Shown: positions 45,701-57,356 of the stretch, piece by piece | Layout of the letters: each line of letters opens with the position of its first letter | How positions within the stretch are numbered: position 1 is the first letter of the stretch | Assembly: GCA_017165825.1 (NCBI GenBank) | Contig: CM029383.1 | Span: 13,224,295 to 13,288,294 of the forward strand | Reading direction: 5' to 3' | DNA length: 64,000 nucleotides | From: Hepsetus odoe | Taxonomy: Eukaryota > Chordata > Actinopteri > Characiformes > Hepsetidae | Translations under genes and position numbers: made by a program | The notes under the pieces: model-generated | Databases searched by the model: none | What the model was told of the DNA's origin: nothing | Seen by the model: only the letters and a program-made list of their open reading frames with translations

Positions 45701-48700
45701 CTTGCCAAAATAATTATATTGTAATTTCTGTCTGGCGTTATAACAACTTTATAGGACAAAGGTGGGTAATGTCAGGTTTTTATAATTTAAATTAGTTTAA
45801 AAAAATTTTCATGTTGCCCAGCCATAGGTCAAACTCATATTTCATAACCATATGAAATATTTCTTCCTATCATATTTGTGATCTGCTCCTAAGGACAGAA
45901 GATACAGTCTCTGCTCATCCTTTCCAGAACATTGTGATGGACAGTTTCCTGTCTTTTCTTGAGCAAACTGAATCTTTTTTTCATAATCCTCTTTTTTTTA
46001 TGACATGCCTTAATATGTAGCTAAAACAGCAGCATAAAGACTTGGTATATATTTTTTTCCGAAACACATTAATATTAAAGAGACATGCCTGCAGGGAAGA
46101 GATACAGAAATTGATGATTTGGTTACTATGAAAGGGGCATTTTTCTGTGCAAAAATCAAGAACCACTTCTCTTTTTTTTATTTTTTAAGTATTGTTGAGT
46201 ATTGGATCTCCAGGCCTCCTGAAAGACAAACTTTGCTCTCATTTTAGTCCATTCCCTGTACCTGTTTAGAAGTCTGTTTTTTGTTCACACAATGACTCAT
46301 GCATGAATCATTCAAACTCAACAAAGCCATCAAACTTAAGGCATTAAGCAACGAAGAAACAAGTGCCTATGATTACAGATAATCAGGTCAATGCAGTGTT
46401 TACACCAAAAAAAAAAAAAAATTCTAGTACAGATATTACACTAATACTTAAAAAAAAATGCTTGGTAAATTAGTTTTCTCATATTAAGAGCCCTTGAACT
46501 ATTAAAGCCTATTTGAATTTCAAAGTTCGCTAGCAAGAAGCATGCACAGTAGCATGTTTACAAGAATAACGTGATGTGTGAAATATTTTGTAAACCAGAG
46601 AGGCCATATTTGCATGCACTAGGCAGGCTTCGAAAATACACATGATAAAAAATGTATCCGTTACATGGTGTCGAATGAGGGAGCGCATCTGCTTCTGTTT
46701 CGCTCATCTTCCCCTGAGTTGCGGCAGCCTCTGGCACCACCAGAAAAGTTCACATGAAAAGTGTCAGTAACCCAAGACATCTGCTAAGGAAATGGAGAGA
46801 AGTGAGCGAGGGAGTGATTGGGGGGGTTACTCATGCTTGATGAGTAAAGTTTTGAGGACGAAGTGAGAAAGACTGTGTGAAAGACGCAGTGAAACAGTGT
46901 TTGAAGGAACGAAGAGGTGTGTAAGACCCAAGAGCTTGAGTGAATTCTTTATAGCACACGGTTACTCACAGTACAGTAATTCTTTTGCTATGACGAAGCA
47001 AGGGATCACCCAGGAAGCCCCCTGATTACACATGCACACACATTTTCTTCCACTGCACACAACACAGAGCTATATGGAATCTGTGACAAACTAAGGGTTC
47101 ACCAGGCAGCCCCCCCCTGCCCCCACTCCTCACTCTGTTTAAGAATATTCTTTGTGGTTTTCCTCTCAACTGTCAGACTGCACACATCATGAGAATTTAA
47201 AGGTCTTACAGATTTGATCACAGTACTGTGACAACTGAGACCTGAATTATTGGCTATATTATTATCTTTCTTTAAAAACGTGTTATTTAAATACCAGCCA
47301 ATATTTAAACACTGACATGGAAATTGTTCCATATCTTTCCGGTGCTAGTCTGCTATTACATTTAGAAATATGGGCTTATTTCCAGGTGAGGCACGAGCAT
47401 GTCAATGCCAGTCTTTCTCCTCCAGTCTAAAACTGCCTGCATATCATTTTAAATTGGAGACAACTTGACTAATGGTAGTGCACTGGGGTAGTGCACTCCA
47501 AGAAAGCAATATGCTGGCAATATCAGGAAGCTGTGAATGACTGTGTACTTTTGTGCAACATATGCACTGTTCATCTTGGTGTATTTTAGCCAGTTTATTT
47601 CCAGCTTTTTGTAAAGTGAGGTGTACCCAGAGGGTGTGGCTCTTGACATAAAGAGAGACCTGAATAAATTGTTAACCCCTTTGTTTATCACTTTAGGAAC
47701 TCGGGAACAACGCAAAACAGTCCTATTGGGTGTCAAGGTTCTGGTGCAATAGGAAATAACTTTTTATCTTCCAAAAAATGCATTAGACCTACCTGACATT
47801 CATACACATTATGTATTCAGCCAATGCACACATCTTCTGCTGCCCATGTCAGTTTCTACAAGTTCATAGGAACTGAGGCTGCTTCTACCAGGTTCAACAT
47901 TGTAGCGCAATATAATGTTTCTTTGTGCATGGCTGAAAAATGTAGTAAAATAATTGATCGCACTGTAGCCTAGCATGGCCTAAATTGTCAGCTTTTCTAC
48001 AGCGCAATAAATCACAAGATGATGTAAAGTGATGGTGCTGTTATTATCCCTACAACTCAGATTGAAGATGGAATAATTTTTTATTTCATGACCAGCAGTT
48101 TTCTTTACCTTCCTTTCCATTTGAAAACCTTTTGCATCATGAAAGTAAAGTTCAAAGTTTGAACTGCTTCCAAATTGGAATTGGAATCCTGTTGAAAGCA
48201 CTGGTTGTAAAGTTTGGAACACTGATTGTGAACTGTATTTGTCAGCACTGAAGCTTTTTAATTACAGGTGCGGCTCAGGGCAGTAAAGGAAGTTCCTCTC
48301 AGCAGATTAACACTGTTTCCTGTGCAGCGTGAGCCCCTTCACCACCAGGCTGAGACAATGAAAGTGATTCACCTCTCACTGCTTTGTTCCGGCCGATCTC
48401 AAGGGTTCAGAAAGAGCGGAGCACAGAGTCTGGAATCCATCTGCAGGGCCGTGATGAGGCGGAAGTGAGCATTGTTGTTGAGACAGCAGTTCTAGCAATA
48501 AAGTATCCATTGTATCTTCCAGGCAGTGCCAAAGAGAGCTTCTGCCGGGTGTGGGCGGAGGAGCTGGCGGATGTGTGTCATCTAGGCCGTTCTGTTCGAG
48601 CCTTTGGCTGGCCTGGCAAACGGCAAAAAGCCTTCAATCACTTTATGTTAGCTGTATCGTCTGATCTGTGGCGGTCTTGACTGTCTGTCTGTCTTTCTAC

Positions 48701-49990
48701 ACCAAACAGCCACAAAATAACTCCTGACAAATAAAAATTAATAACTGATTAGACGTAATTTAAAAATCTACCTGTCAAAGGTTTGGGATATGTTCTTGAA
48801 ATTGATGTGTTGGAAGCAGGAAAAAGAAAAAGCACCTTTGACATCAGCCAACTTGTGATGCCTGGTAACTGGGTCAGACCATCTCCTAAACAACAGATCT
48901 AGAGGTTTTCCTGGTATGTAGTGGTTAGTACCTACATGTAAGGAATTGTTAAAAATCATAGATCTGATGTCATGGTTGCATCAAAACAAAAGGAGCAGTT
49001 GCTCACGACAGTTCTCCACACCTTAGACAAAAACATGCTGACAAAGAAAACTGCGTCGAAGAAAATGCTGAACTGAAAGGCTGAGAATGACTGATCATCT
49101 GTATCATTGTCTTTCACACTGCAGTAAATGGTCAAGGCTTGGCTGTTTAAAGCCCCTAAAGGCTTTCTTAATAACTAGAGTCATGCTTTACGTGACATGG
49201 AGGAAGCATGTGCTAACCTTCCACCTTCCAGCATTGGCGGTATTTTGATGGGGTGGTGGCAGGGGGTCCTAGCTAGTGGGTGGAATTGGAAAATACTGGA
49301 CCTGAAGAGAAAAGTGGAAACAAAAATGCAAAAACAACATGTTTATTTTATTAACCTTCATTTATCTCTGCGAGTTTACTTATGAAATGTCATCTGTTCT
49401 GTAGATGTAATTGTCCAGTATGAATGTATTGTTCCTGTGGGGGTGTTGCTGTCACAGAGATCTAGAGCTGACAGAAGGCTGTGAATATCATTTCCAGTTA
49501 ATTTCCTGCAGCGCTTCCTGTCTCTGTGGGAGGGTGAGGAGTGACTTCGTCTTTTCCTGGAGAATTAGAGATTATACCTGCTCTGTCTAGCGCTCTCCCT
49601 CCCTTGCTCTCTGTATCTCTCTCCCTTTCCCCTCTCTGCCTTCCCCCTCCCTCTGCCCCCTCCCATCCCTAGAGATTTGTTGAGCGGCCTGCTGCTTCTA
49701 CATTATCCCAGTTTGCCGGGCTGGAAAAGGTGTAGGTTTGACAGCAGACCAATGGCCTAGGCAAAAAAAGAAATTCCTTGCTAAATATGATAATAGACTG
49801 AGCATAGTGAGAACTCAATGAGGCGTTTCTGTGTGGGAAAGAGCGAAGTTCCTGGGTAGTGTTTCTGCGTGCGCGTGTGCGCAAGTGTACATTTACATGT
49901 CGCTTTTTGGCTGGGTGACTGAGGGGTATTGAAATAAACCCCTGACTGGCTCGCTGAATGAGAATTTCTTTTTTTAAAGTATGTGGTCCT
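42730..49990 (+). other. cblb intron, mostly unique AT-rich sequence
   Basis: No exon or complete transposon is recognised. A GGT-repeat run into poly-T lies at 44702-44741. The segment 49196-49300 (GGAAGCATGTGCTAACCTTC, GGTCCTAGCTAGTGGGTGG) resembles a dispersed fish repeat that I recall, and the block 48340-48680 is somewhat GC-richer with an unmatched 98-codon open frame. Confidence 0.45.
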
Positions 49991-50033
49991 AACATGCATA
50001 TGCTCAGGCACAATAGTTCACTTCACATATGCG

Positions 50034-50088
50034 TGTGTGTGTGTGTGTGTGTGTGTGTGGAAGGAAGCAGACGGCCCCCCCCCCCAGA
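50034..50088. repeat. (TG)n microsatellite and C run
   Basis: A TG tract at 50034-50059, then a 10-base C run near 50076-50085. Confidence 0.94.
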
Positions 50089-50529
50089 CAGATAAGTGGT
50101 GTTGGCTCAGAGAGAAGCAGATTGTCTCTACCTGCTGCTGGATCCAGCGCGTCCTGGCCTGCTGCTGCTGCTGTCCTGCAACTACCACTAAGAGAGGCCA
50201 GACCGTGCGGCCTGCGCCACTCATGCTGAAAGAACAACAGCAGCAAAAGGCGAAAAGAAAACAAGCTAATGGCCAAATACAACAACCTGTGTGTCTGAGT
50301 GCATGTCGAACAGTTGCTTTGTATTGATCCATGTTCTGCAGCATGAATGACTCCTGTTTTTCTATTCCATTCTGTTCTCATCCAGTTTGCAGCTGTTGGA
50401 TGTGGGACTGAGTGTGGATTCTGAGGCTGGCTACAAATGTTGTACTACAGTCCAGATTGTCAGCTTGTGCTAATCCAATGTTATCAGTACAATGCTTTAA
50501 AATAATATTTTAAATATTATTCACAGATG

Positions 50530-51004
50530 CGTTACAATTTAGAATATAAATAATAATTGTTTATTTTGATCAATTTACAAAATGCAAAGTGAGCGAACAA
50601 TTAGGTTATTAACTTTTCCCTTCAAACCAGCATCAGTTCTTCTAGGTACACTTGCACAAAGTCAGGGATTTTGTAGGATTATAGTCGGTGTATGATCAAC
50701 CAATTTTACCAAACAGGTGCTGATGATCATCAATGTTACACGGAGGTTGAAACACAGTCATGTTTGGAACAACCTACCAGCCGAGTTCCTTCAAAAACTG
50801 TGTGCAAGTGTACCTAGAAGAACTGATGCTGTTTTGAAGGCAAAGGGTGGTCACACCAAATATTGATTTGAATTAGATTTCTGTTTTGTTGATTCACTGC
50901 ATTTTGTTGATTGATGAAAATAAATGATCAACACTTCCATTTTTGAAAGCGTTCTTTGTTTACAGCGTTTCTTCACACCTGCCTAAAACATTTGCACAGT
51001 ACTG
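50530..51004. mobile_element. Tc1-like element, deletion derivative with long inverted arms
   Basis: The right end is complete (CACAGTACTG ending 51004, followed by TA) and matches the copies at 7609 and 40805. The left arm matches the 7.6-kb copy from CAAAATGCAAAGTGAGCGAA (50578-50597) but its outermost bases are degenerate. The left arm (CATCAGTTCTTCTAGGTACA, 50631-50650) is the inverse of right-arm sequence (TGTACCTAGAAGAACTGATG, 50811-50830). The arms therefore pair over much of the element, which is normal for this long-terminal-repeat Tc1 family. Most of the transposase gene between the arms is gone. Confidence 0.88.
50768..50866 (+). pseudogene. Tc1-like transposase, last 30-odd codons
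   Basis: Reads WNNLPAEFLQKLCASVPRR and then TDAVLKAKGGHTKY before a stop at 50864-50866. This is the characteristic C terminus of Tc1 transposases (LPAEFLQ...KGGHTKY). Sequence just upstream (50700-50765) is element leader, so an internal deletion has fused leader to the final exon-less coding end, removing the whole catalytic domain. Confidence 0.88.
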
Positions 51005-51679
51005 TATATAAAATCTACATGAAAGTGTGGAACATGGCACGGTGCCATACACTTTGCACTGGAATGCTTATGGTTGAACAACTTGCAAAAATGTTTTTCC
51101 CACAATTGCAACTAAAATGCATTTATGTTTAAATGATCTTTTCTTCTTCACCCAAGGCCTTTTTTCACCCAATAGTACTCAGGCATGAAGCTTCAGTAGT
51201 CAGTGTTGATGCTGCCAGTACACAAAGTCAGCATTAGCTTTCATTTGCTGTATCAATATAAAAACAATGGCATGTACAGTTCTAGTTCCAGTAACTTTAC
51301 TGTGTAACCCTGCTGCTCAGCTCATGATTCATGGGAGCTTACTTGCTTCTGAATGATGGTTGAGATTCTCGAATCTCATATTTACACTTGATACGTGTTG
51401 ACTTTTCCTTTGTTGTGCTGAGAATTAATGTGAATATTGCTTCAAAGGCAGAAAGAGATATGCAGAATGTTAGGAATCCATGAGATGTCAGATGTGATGC
51501 CATAGTAACCCGTTCTTTAGGGATTTTTGGTTTTAGGGTTATTTGTATGTGTCTGTGTGTGCATTTATGCAATAACAAGGCTGTGGGAATTCAGTAATAT
51601 CAAAAGTTAGGGATTTACAATATAAGAAGCTGCGCACACACACACACACGCACAAACATGCACACAATCCTTTCTTGAC

Positions 51680-51930
51680 AGCACAGCCTGAAGAATGTTT
51701 GATTAACTAATTAGCCCGGGCAGCTCAGCGCTAGCTAGCTATCGCGGCACAGCATTTATTATACATTCAAAATGGCAGGAGCTCTTTTTCGTATACATAT
51801 TTATTTGTTCTTACTGGAAACAATGCCAGATAAACAGCCTGCCAGACTGATTAGGGTTCATCAGATGATAGTCAGTGCAAAAAGAGATTTGAATCAATAA
51901 ATCCATCCAGTGGGAATGAGAGATTGATTT
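51680..51930. promoter_or_regulatory. Possible conserved non-coding element in cblb intron
   Basis: Repeat-free and rich in TAATTA-like cores (GATTAACTAATTAGCC at 51702-51717), with GCTAGCTAGCTATCG and CATTTATTATACATTC. No open frame of note. The call rests on composition and motif density alone. Confidence 0.3.
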
Positions 51931-52289
51931 TGTACAGCCTGTTTCTACTGCCTCTCTCACTCTCTTTCACTGTAGCTGAGTTTCAGTGTGCGTTGTCCTG
52001 ACACACCTGAAGAACTGGTTGTTAAAGTTATTTTTAGGCATTGTGTTGTTACTTTTAAGAGATAGCATATTGCTAGCTATGCAGTGCATTTACATCTTTT
52101 ACAACTGGATTTACAACTTTGAGTCTGTAGTCGTTTCCATTTATTTATTATCAGGCAGTGTTGATTCTGGCAAATATTAAAGTGTATGCAGGAATAACTT
52201 TGTTAAAATTGTAATGAAATCTTCTCTACTACTATTTGAAGACAAATTCTTGATAAACGAAATAGATATAATTGTTCTTGTTCCTGTTC

Positions 52290-52422
52290 CTCTTTCTCTG
52301 TATCTTTATATATTTTTTCTTTTCTGTCTGTACACCTGTCTTTTTTTATAAGAGCCCTGTAACGCCCAAATTTCCCATTCGTGGGATAATAAAAGATCAC
52401 TCTACTCTACTCTACTCTAGAA
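52290..52422 (+). repeat. Retroposon 3' end with (ACTCT)n tail
   Basis: Contains GCCCTGTAACGCCCAAATTT and CCCATTCGTGGGATAATAAA followed by five-base ACTCT repeats. Endings of this kind, an AATTTCC...GGGATAATAAA motif plus a short tandem tail, are typical of fish LINE 3' ends. Only the 3' end is present. Confidence 0.6.
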
Positions 52423-52523
52423 TGTGAAATAGGTTTTCTGAGTTTTGCAATAAAAGTCAGATCCTGTCAGATTCTCGTGACATCCAAAAAGCTGTTGGTC
52501 AGGGTTCTCAAACAGCAAAACTC

Positions 52524-52525
<2 letters not shown>

Positions 52526-52567
<42 letters not shown>
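52526..52567. repeat. (TG)n microsatellite
   Basis: A perfect TG tract of about 42 bp. Confidence 0.96.
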
Positions 52568-52569
<2 letters not shown>

Positions 52570-53689
52570 AGTATACTGAGAAAAGCATACTGTGACAATG
52601 TATAACAACAACAACAGTATCTTATGGCCACCTCTACCCTATTCACAAATACAAATGAGATGTAATTTTAGTTAAGAGTCCATACTGACATCATCTCTGG
52701 GTTTTCCATTAGTAAAAAGTAAGAGTTTGTTCATATAACATTAGACCTTGTTTTCATCAGTGGTGTTGATCACTGCGACTTCTAATAGTTTATTGGCTGA
52801 AGAGATATATCAGGTGTGGAGGAGGGAATAAAAACACTAAAATATGTAGGGAAAATCCCAGGATGGGTAACCAATTGTGGTAGTTAAAGTAAATGGGACT
52901 GAAGGGGAATGGGAGGAATGCGGAATTATTGTAATTAAGACAGGGTGTTGGCTGGAGCATGGCTCAGAAGTCTTGGGTGGGGGGGTAGAAGATGTGGGTA
53001 TCCTGTGGGATAGATGGTCTTTGATAGTATTGAAAGGGCCCATGTGTCTGACGCCTCCTTCTCAAAGACTTCCCATCCCCCATCTCCTCTGGGATGGGTC
53101 TTAACCAGGCAGGAGGCCGATACGCCAAAAGTGTCTGTTTGGAATTGACCAAGCCAGCTCTTCACAGATAATAGTGTTGTGCTCAAAATATTTGTATTAT
53201 ATAATTACACCTTCTTAGTACACAATAAATTACAAACTAATTATGTTTGCACAAGATCCACTTTGCTTTTGATGTACAGAAGCGCATGTGAGGTGGTCTG
53301 GAATATTGATGTGCTGCTCATTGATGCACGCACACACACAATAGGCTGACTTTCATAAATGTATTAATAGTAGCTTGATTCTCTTGAATTTCTCAGTTGC
53401 ACTGCTCGTGTTAGCCGAGATGAGATGTGCGAGTTCACCTCCCACTGGATGGGCATCTCAATAACGGCGAAACTGTACAATGTTGCAGACTACAAGAAGC
53501 TGGGTGTTTTGGGGGTTCCACTGGGCTGTGGTCTAAGTCCAGTAATCCTTCAGTACTGCTGAGCTGTGTTCTTAATCTTACTCACATTAGTCTTCAACTC
53601 TGCTTGTGTGTGAGAGGGAGAGAAAGGAAGATCGAGGGAACATGTGCTATTTAGGATTGCACTCCCTCTAGTATTTTCATCTTAATGGA

Positions 53690-54240
53690 TCTAATTGTTG
53701 TGCAATTCGTACTTGCACTTTGCACGTTTGAAATGCCACAGTGAAGGCCGCGGTGCCTCCGCAGACCCATTACTGTTGTATAATGAGACCGAGAATTGTG
53801 CTACAACTCCATGTTTATAAGATCAGCAGTAATTACTGGCATAATGCTATTGTTATCGCTGCCATTCAGCTGCCCTCTGTGTGTGTATGAAGAGCATTTA
53901 CAGCTTCATACGTGGAATCAGTCAGTTTTACACAAAGTGGGAGTTGGGGCTTGATTATGAGCAAATTAAGTATTTGGCCCGCATGAGTGTGCTGAGGGGA
54001 TTTGCATCTTAAACGGTTCGCCCTGGGTGAAGAAACATGTTAGGATTTAATTATTTGAATACATTTCCATCCGTTTGCGTAAGTCATAAATATGTTTATA
54101 TTCTAGTTTGTTGGTAAAACACGTATGGCCTAATGAAATCAAATGAGCGAGGCTCTGTGCCTCTTTGTAAATGCTCTGCATATTTAATCAAAGCCTTATT
54201 GTATCAAAGAAGCTCCACACCACAGACCGACTTAGGCAAT
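53690..54240. promoter_or_regulatory. Possible conserved non-coding element cluster in cblb intron
   Basis: About 550 bp free of repeats, with AT-rich cores (TAATTACTGGCATAATGC near 53831, GATTTAATTATTTGAATAC near 54043, CATATTTAATCAAAGCC near 54178). TTAATCAAAG resembles a TCF/LEF-type site. There is no coding potential or SINE similarity. It is the longest such block in the intron. Confidence 0.3.
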
Positions 54241-54929
54241 ACTAGTGCAGATAAAATGAAAAGAGAAAGAGCTCTGAGATGAGGTTTAAGACGTCTTGTG
54301 ACTTCTGAGGGAACTCTCTTCGAAGCCCCCCCCAGTTATCTTTGAAGTTCTCTACTCCTATTCTTTTTTTGAACTTTTCTATAGACTCAGCTGTTTTATG
54401 TAATCTCTCAAAGATGTCAGGCAGTTGTGGCAAGGAGGGAAGGAGGCTTTTGGTAATATTTGATTGTCAGTGTTTTTCTTTTATCTTCCAAGCTTGAAGC
54501 TGAGCGGTAGTGAGCTTTTTTGTGAGATGATTGCAACTTTGAGGTGTCAGTCATGAAAACGGAGTTCAAACAATACAAAACCGGAACCTTCTGTTCATAA
54601 TTTGGTGTTTGGTGTTCACAAACTTCTGTTCATAATCCTCATTGTAGAAATAATGTTTGCAACTGGGATTATCCCAGCCTGAAACACACATTTATTTTAG
54701 ACTATAATGAGCAGGTTTTGGGTGTGGAAATAGCTAAAATGTTGGGTAAAGTAGCCAACGCAGCAGACATTGTGTTTAAATTTGTCAGCAACTTTCTCTG
54801 CAGTGGGCTGGCGGTGTGTCTATATCTAGCTCTGCGGTTAATAAAGATCCTGCTTTTGAGAATAAAACAAAAAAAAAAGCAGACAGAAAAAATGTATGTG
54901 CTCATTTTCCAGCCTCTTTTAGTTTATTA

Positions 54930-55140
54930 GTCACCGAGGTCATGTCTATTAGAAAATGATTAACTATCTTATTACATGACCCGCTCCCTTCATTTCTTTT
55001 CGGTTCAGTCATCAAATAATATGAAAGATCAGTGATGCAGTGATTAATTTGCCATTGTGTTAATCACAATTAGGCAGGGCCCAGATTTGGCAAAAAAGTA
55101 ATTGGCCTTGCACAAATCTGGCCTATTAATGTGGCATTAC
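54930..55140. promoter_or_regulatory. Possible conserved non-coding element with a short inverted repeat
   Basis: A repeat-free block with GATTAATTTGCC, GTTAATCACAATTAGG and GTAATTGGCC. It includes the inverted repeat CCAGATTTG (55081-55089) and CAAATCTGG (55113-55121), and allowing one bulged base the stem extends by GCAA/TTGC. Homeodomain and NF1-like half sites are dense. A GA-rich, low-complexity stretch follows at 55180-55290. Confidence 0.3.
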
Positions 55141-55562
55141 TACTATAGGTGTTGGGGAGGGGGTATTAGCATTTGTCTTTCAGAGAGAGAGAACGACCAT
55201 GAGAGAGGCGCTTGGAGAAAGAAGACTCGAGAGCGAGCGAGAGAGAAAAAGAGTGTGAGACGGGGGAGACGACAGGGGAGACTCCAGGAGAAAGAAGCCG
55301 GTTAAGGGAGCTATATTGAGAGGCAGACAGAAATCTCAAATGGAAAGACTTGGTTTACTTTTCCTCCACAAATGATTGTCTGTGGTTTAGAAAATGTATG
55401 GTTGTACCAGCATGGGTGCCAGGGTTTTGTGTGTGTGTGTGTTTGTGTGTCTTGCAGTGGCAGAAGCAGATTGGCTGCCTGTAGGGGGTACTGATAGATA
55501 TCTCATCTGTGCTCTGGTCCTGATGTGTCCTCCTCCCATTAGTCATTCAGCCCCCACCTCGC

Positions 55563-55608
55563 CTCTCTCTCTCTTTCTCTCTTTCTCTCTCTCTTTCTCT
55601 CTCTCTCA
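55563..55608. repeat. (CT)n microsatellite
   Basis: A CT-rich tract with TTTC interruptions. Confidence 0.94.
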
Positions 55609-56539
55609 TGTAGGGGCGGCTGTCAGTATATCAGCAGGCTGTCTCTCAGCCTTGCCCTGCTGTGGAGCAGTCTGGCAGACATGCACACAGTGAAGCTGGA
55701 TTACAGAGCGCTGCTGTCTCCAGGTGTTTTATTGATGAGTCATGCCTCTGTCTCTGTCCTGGAAGGCCAGGTCCTCCTGACACCTTGCTGGAGGAGAGAG
55801 AGCTGAGCAGAGTGAACACTGATGAGTAGGGGTGTTACAGCACATCTTAACCCAATACATCACGATGTAGACAGGGACAACTGCATCAGAGAGATATGGG
55901 TGGCATGAGCTGTGTCCTAATGCACTTTCTTGTGTCATTTCATTGTTCAAAATACAAGGGTTCATATCAACTTAAACCACACCAGCAGGCTCAGTCTCAT
56001 GTATTTATCTATCTTCAAATCTATGAATGAATCCTCACAGCCCAACTTATTACCCTCTGCTTTTACTTTGAGTGCCTGACCGGTTATTTTCATAGTCCCA
56101 AGCACAAAGTTCTAAAAGTTATTAAATATCAAGCCAAAAGAGGCCATGTGTTACAGCTTGGTGTAACAGTTAAAACCTTTAATGTGACAGGAATGCATGA
56201 CCAAAGTAGGCTTATTTATTTATTTATAAAATACAAGGACAGTATGTCTGATAAAATGCACAGTGCATTAAATAATTGATTCATATTTGTATATAAAAAA
56301 ACTTTTATTGCAACCATGGACTACTCAAGCAGGGTAGAAACTACTCCTTTATCTCAAACTGGTGCTGAGCCTCAAATGACTCCCTAGTCCCTATGAAGTG
56401 CACTACACCAGACTTTTTGACCTCCTCACCCAAACATTACATGTTAAATCTAACCATTTTGGGGTAACTTTGGGGTAACACAGTGGGCCAAAAAGAGATA
56501 ACTGACTATGATAAAAGTCAAAAGTTGTAAAAAGTCTTT

Positions 56540-57163
56540 CAGAGGGATGCAGCACTCTTGAAATCGCTAAGATATTGGGGTGTGATAACAGAACCATCAA
56601 ACAGTTTGTTGCAAATAATCAACAGAATTCCAAGAAACATGTTGAGGAATAATTACCGCAAATGAACCACCAAAGATTTGAGAAGAATCTAATATGAAGC
56701 TACCAGGAAGCCATGATCCTCCAGTGCTCATATTCCAGAACTGAACCTTCCTTGGAGTGCCCAGAAGTACAAGATGTTCAGTGCTCAGAGACGTGGCCAA
56801 GGTAGGGAAGACTGCAACCCAAAAAGCACTGAACAAGTCACAAGACGAAAGGTCAAGACTGGTCCAAGAAATATCTGATGAGAGATTTTTCAATGGTTTT
56901 ATGAACTGGTGAGATTGACTCTTGATGGACCAGATGGATGGGCCCGTGGCTGGATCAGTAACAGGCACAGAACTCTACTTCCACTCAGACTCCAGCAAGG
57001 TGGACGTGGGGTTCTGGTGTGGGCTGTTATTATTAAAAATCAGCTAGTCGGATCTTTCTGGGTTAAAGATGGACTCAAAATCAACAAGTACTCCACTGTG
57101 TGGCATGGAAGTACTCCACTGTGTGGCTCGCCAGCAAAGGCCTTAAAAATGATTAATGAATAA
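56540..57163 (+). pseudogene. Tc1-like transposase pseudogene
   Basis: Recognisable pieces: FQRDAALLKSLRYWGVITEPS near 56541 (HTH region, read through frameshifts), PWSAQKYKMFSAQRRGQG near 56753, then the best block at 56909-57090, LDGPDGWARGWISNRHR, GGRGVLVWAVIIKNQLVGSF and KDGLKINK. The position of the first catalytic Asp (normally T-D-E before this block) reads ACT-GGT-GAG, a D-to-G change, with a small deletion beside it. The second Asp and the final acidic residue lie in the deleted segment. Multiple stops are present, for example in 56640-56720. Confidence 0.82.
57090..57129. repeat. Tandem duplication of about 21 bp
   Basis: AAGTACTCCACTGTGTGGC occurs twice (57088-57106 and 57109-57127) inside the Tc1 relic, separated by two bases. 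Only one copy is expected from the transposase sequence. Confidence 0.85.
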
Positions 57164-57324
57164 TGACATGGCCTCCATTTTGTCAACACTACATCTCTCA
57201 TGCTGGTTAGTGTCATATATTTAAATGGTTGTTTAAAGTAATGTGTATTTGGTGTTTTTTATTATTGTCCAGAGTTTCTGGTGCTTTATAGTGTTTACCT
57301 TTGAGAAGCCTGCAATGTGTTTCT

Positions 57325-57356
57325 CCAGACCATAAAGCTTGTACTTTATGGTCTGG
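57325..57356. other. Perfect 13-bp inverted repeat with 6-base loop
   Basis: CCAGACCATAAAG (57325-57337) and CTTTATGGTCTGG (57344-57356) are exact reverse complements around CTTGTA. It could fold as a stem-loop in RNA or mark a small transposon end or a local palindrome. No poly-T or gene context suggests a terminator or a known RNA. Confidence 0.9.

Larger units (their letters stand above)
56484..57175 (+). mobile_element. Tc1/mariner transposon relic, internally deleted
   Basis: Similarity to a Tc1 family known from fish begins near 56484 and is clear from GTCTTTCAGAGGGATGCAGC (56537). It continues through the catalytic-domain start and then jumps, near 57084, to sequence from further downstream in the transposase (KYSTVWHG in place of SKYST.W.ASKGLK). 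No terminal repeats are recognised, so both ends are lost. Confidence 0.85.

Noticed and set aside
48384..48680. 98-codon open frame in a GC-richer part of the intron, considered as an exon
   Set aside because: It resembles no Cbl segment or other protein I know, and no matching acceptor-donor pair in the required phase was found.
52870..53150. GC-richer segment with overlapping open frames on both strands, considered as a coding exon
   Set aside because: No protein similarity, no consistent splice sites, and frames open in both directions.
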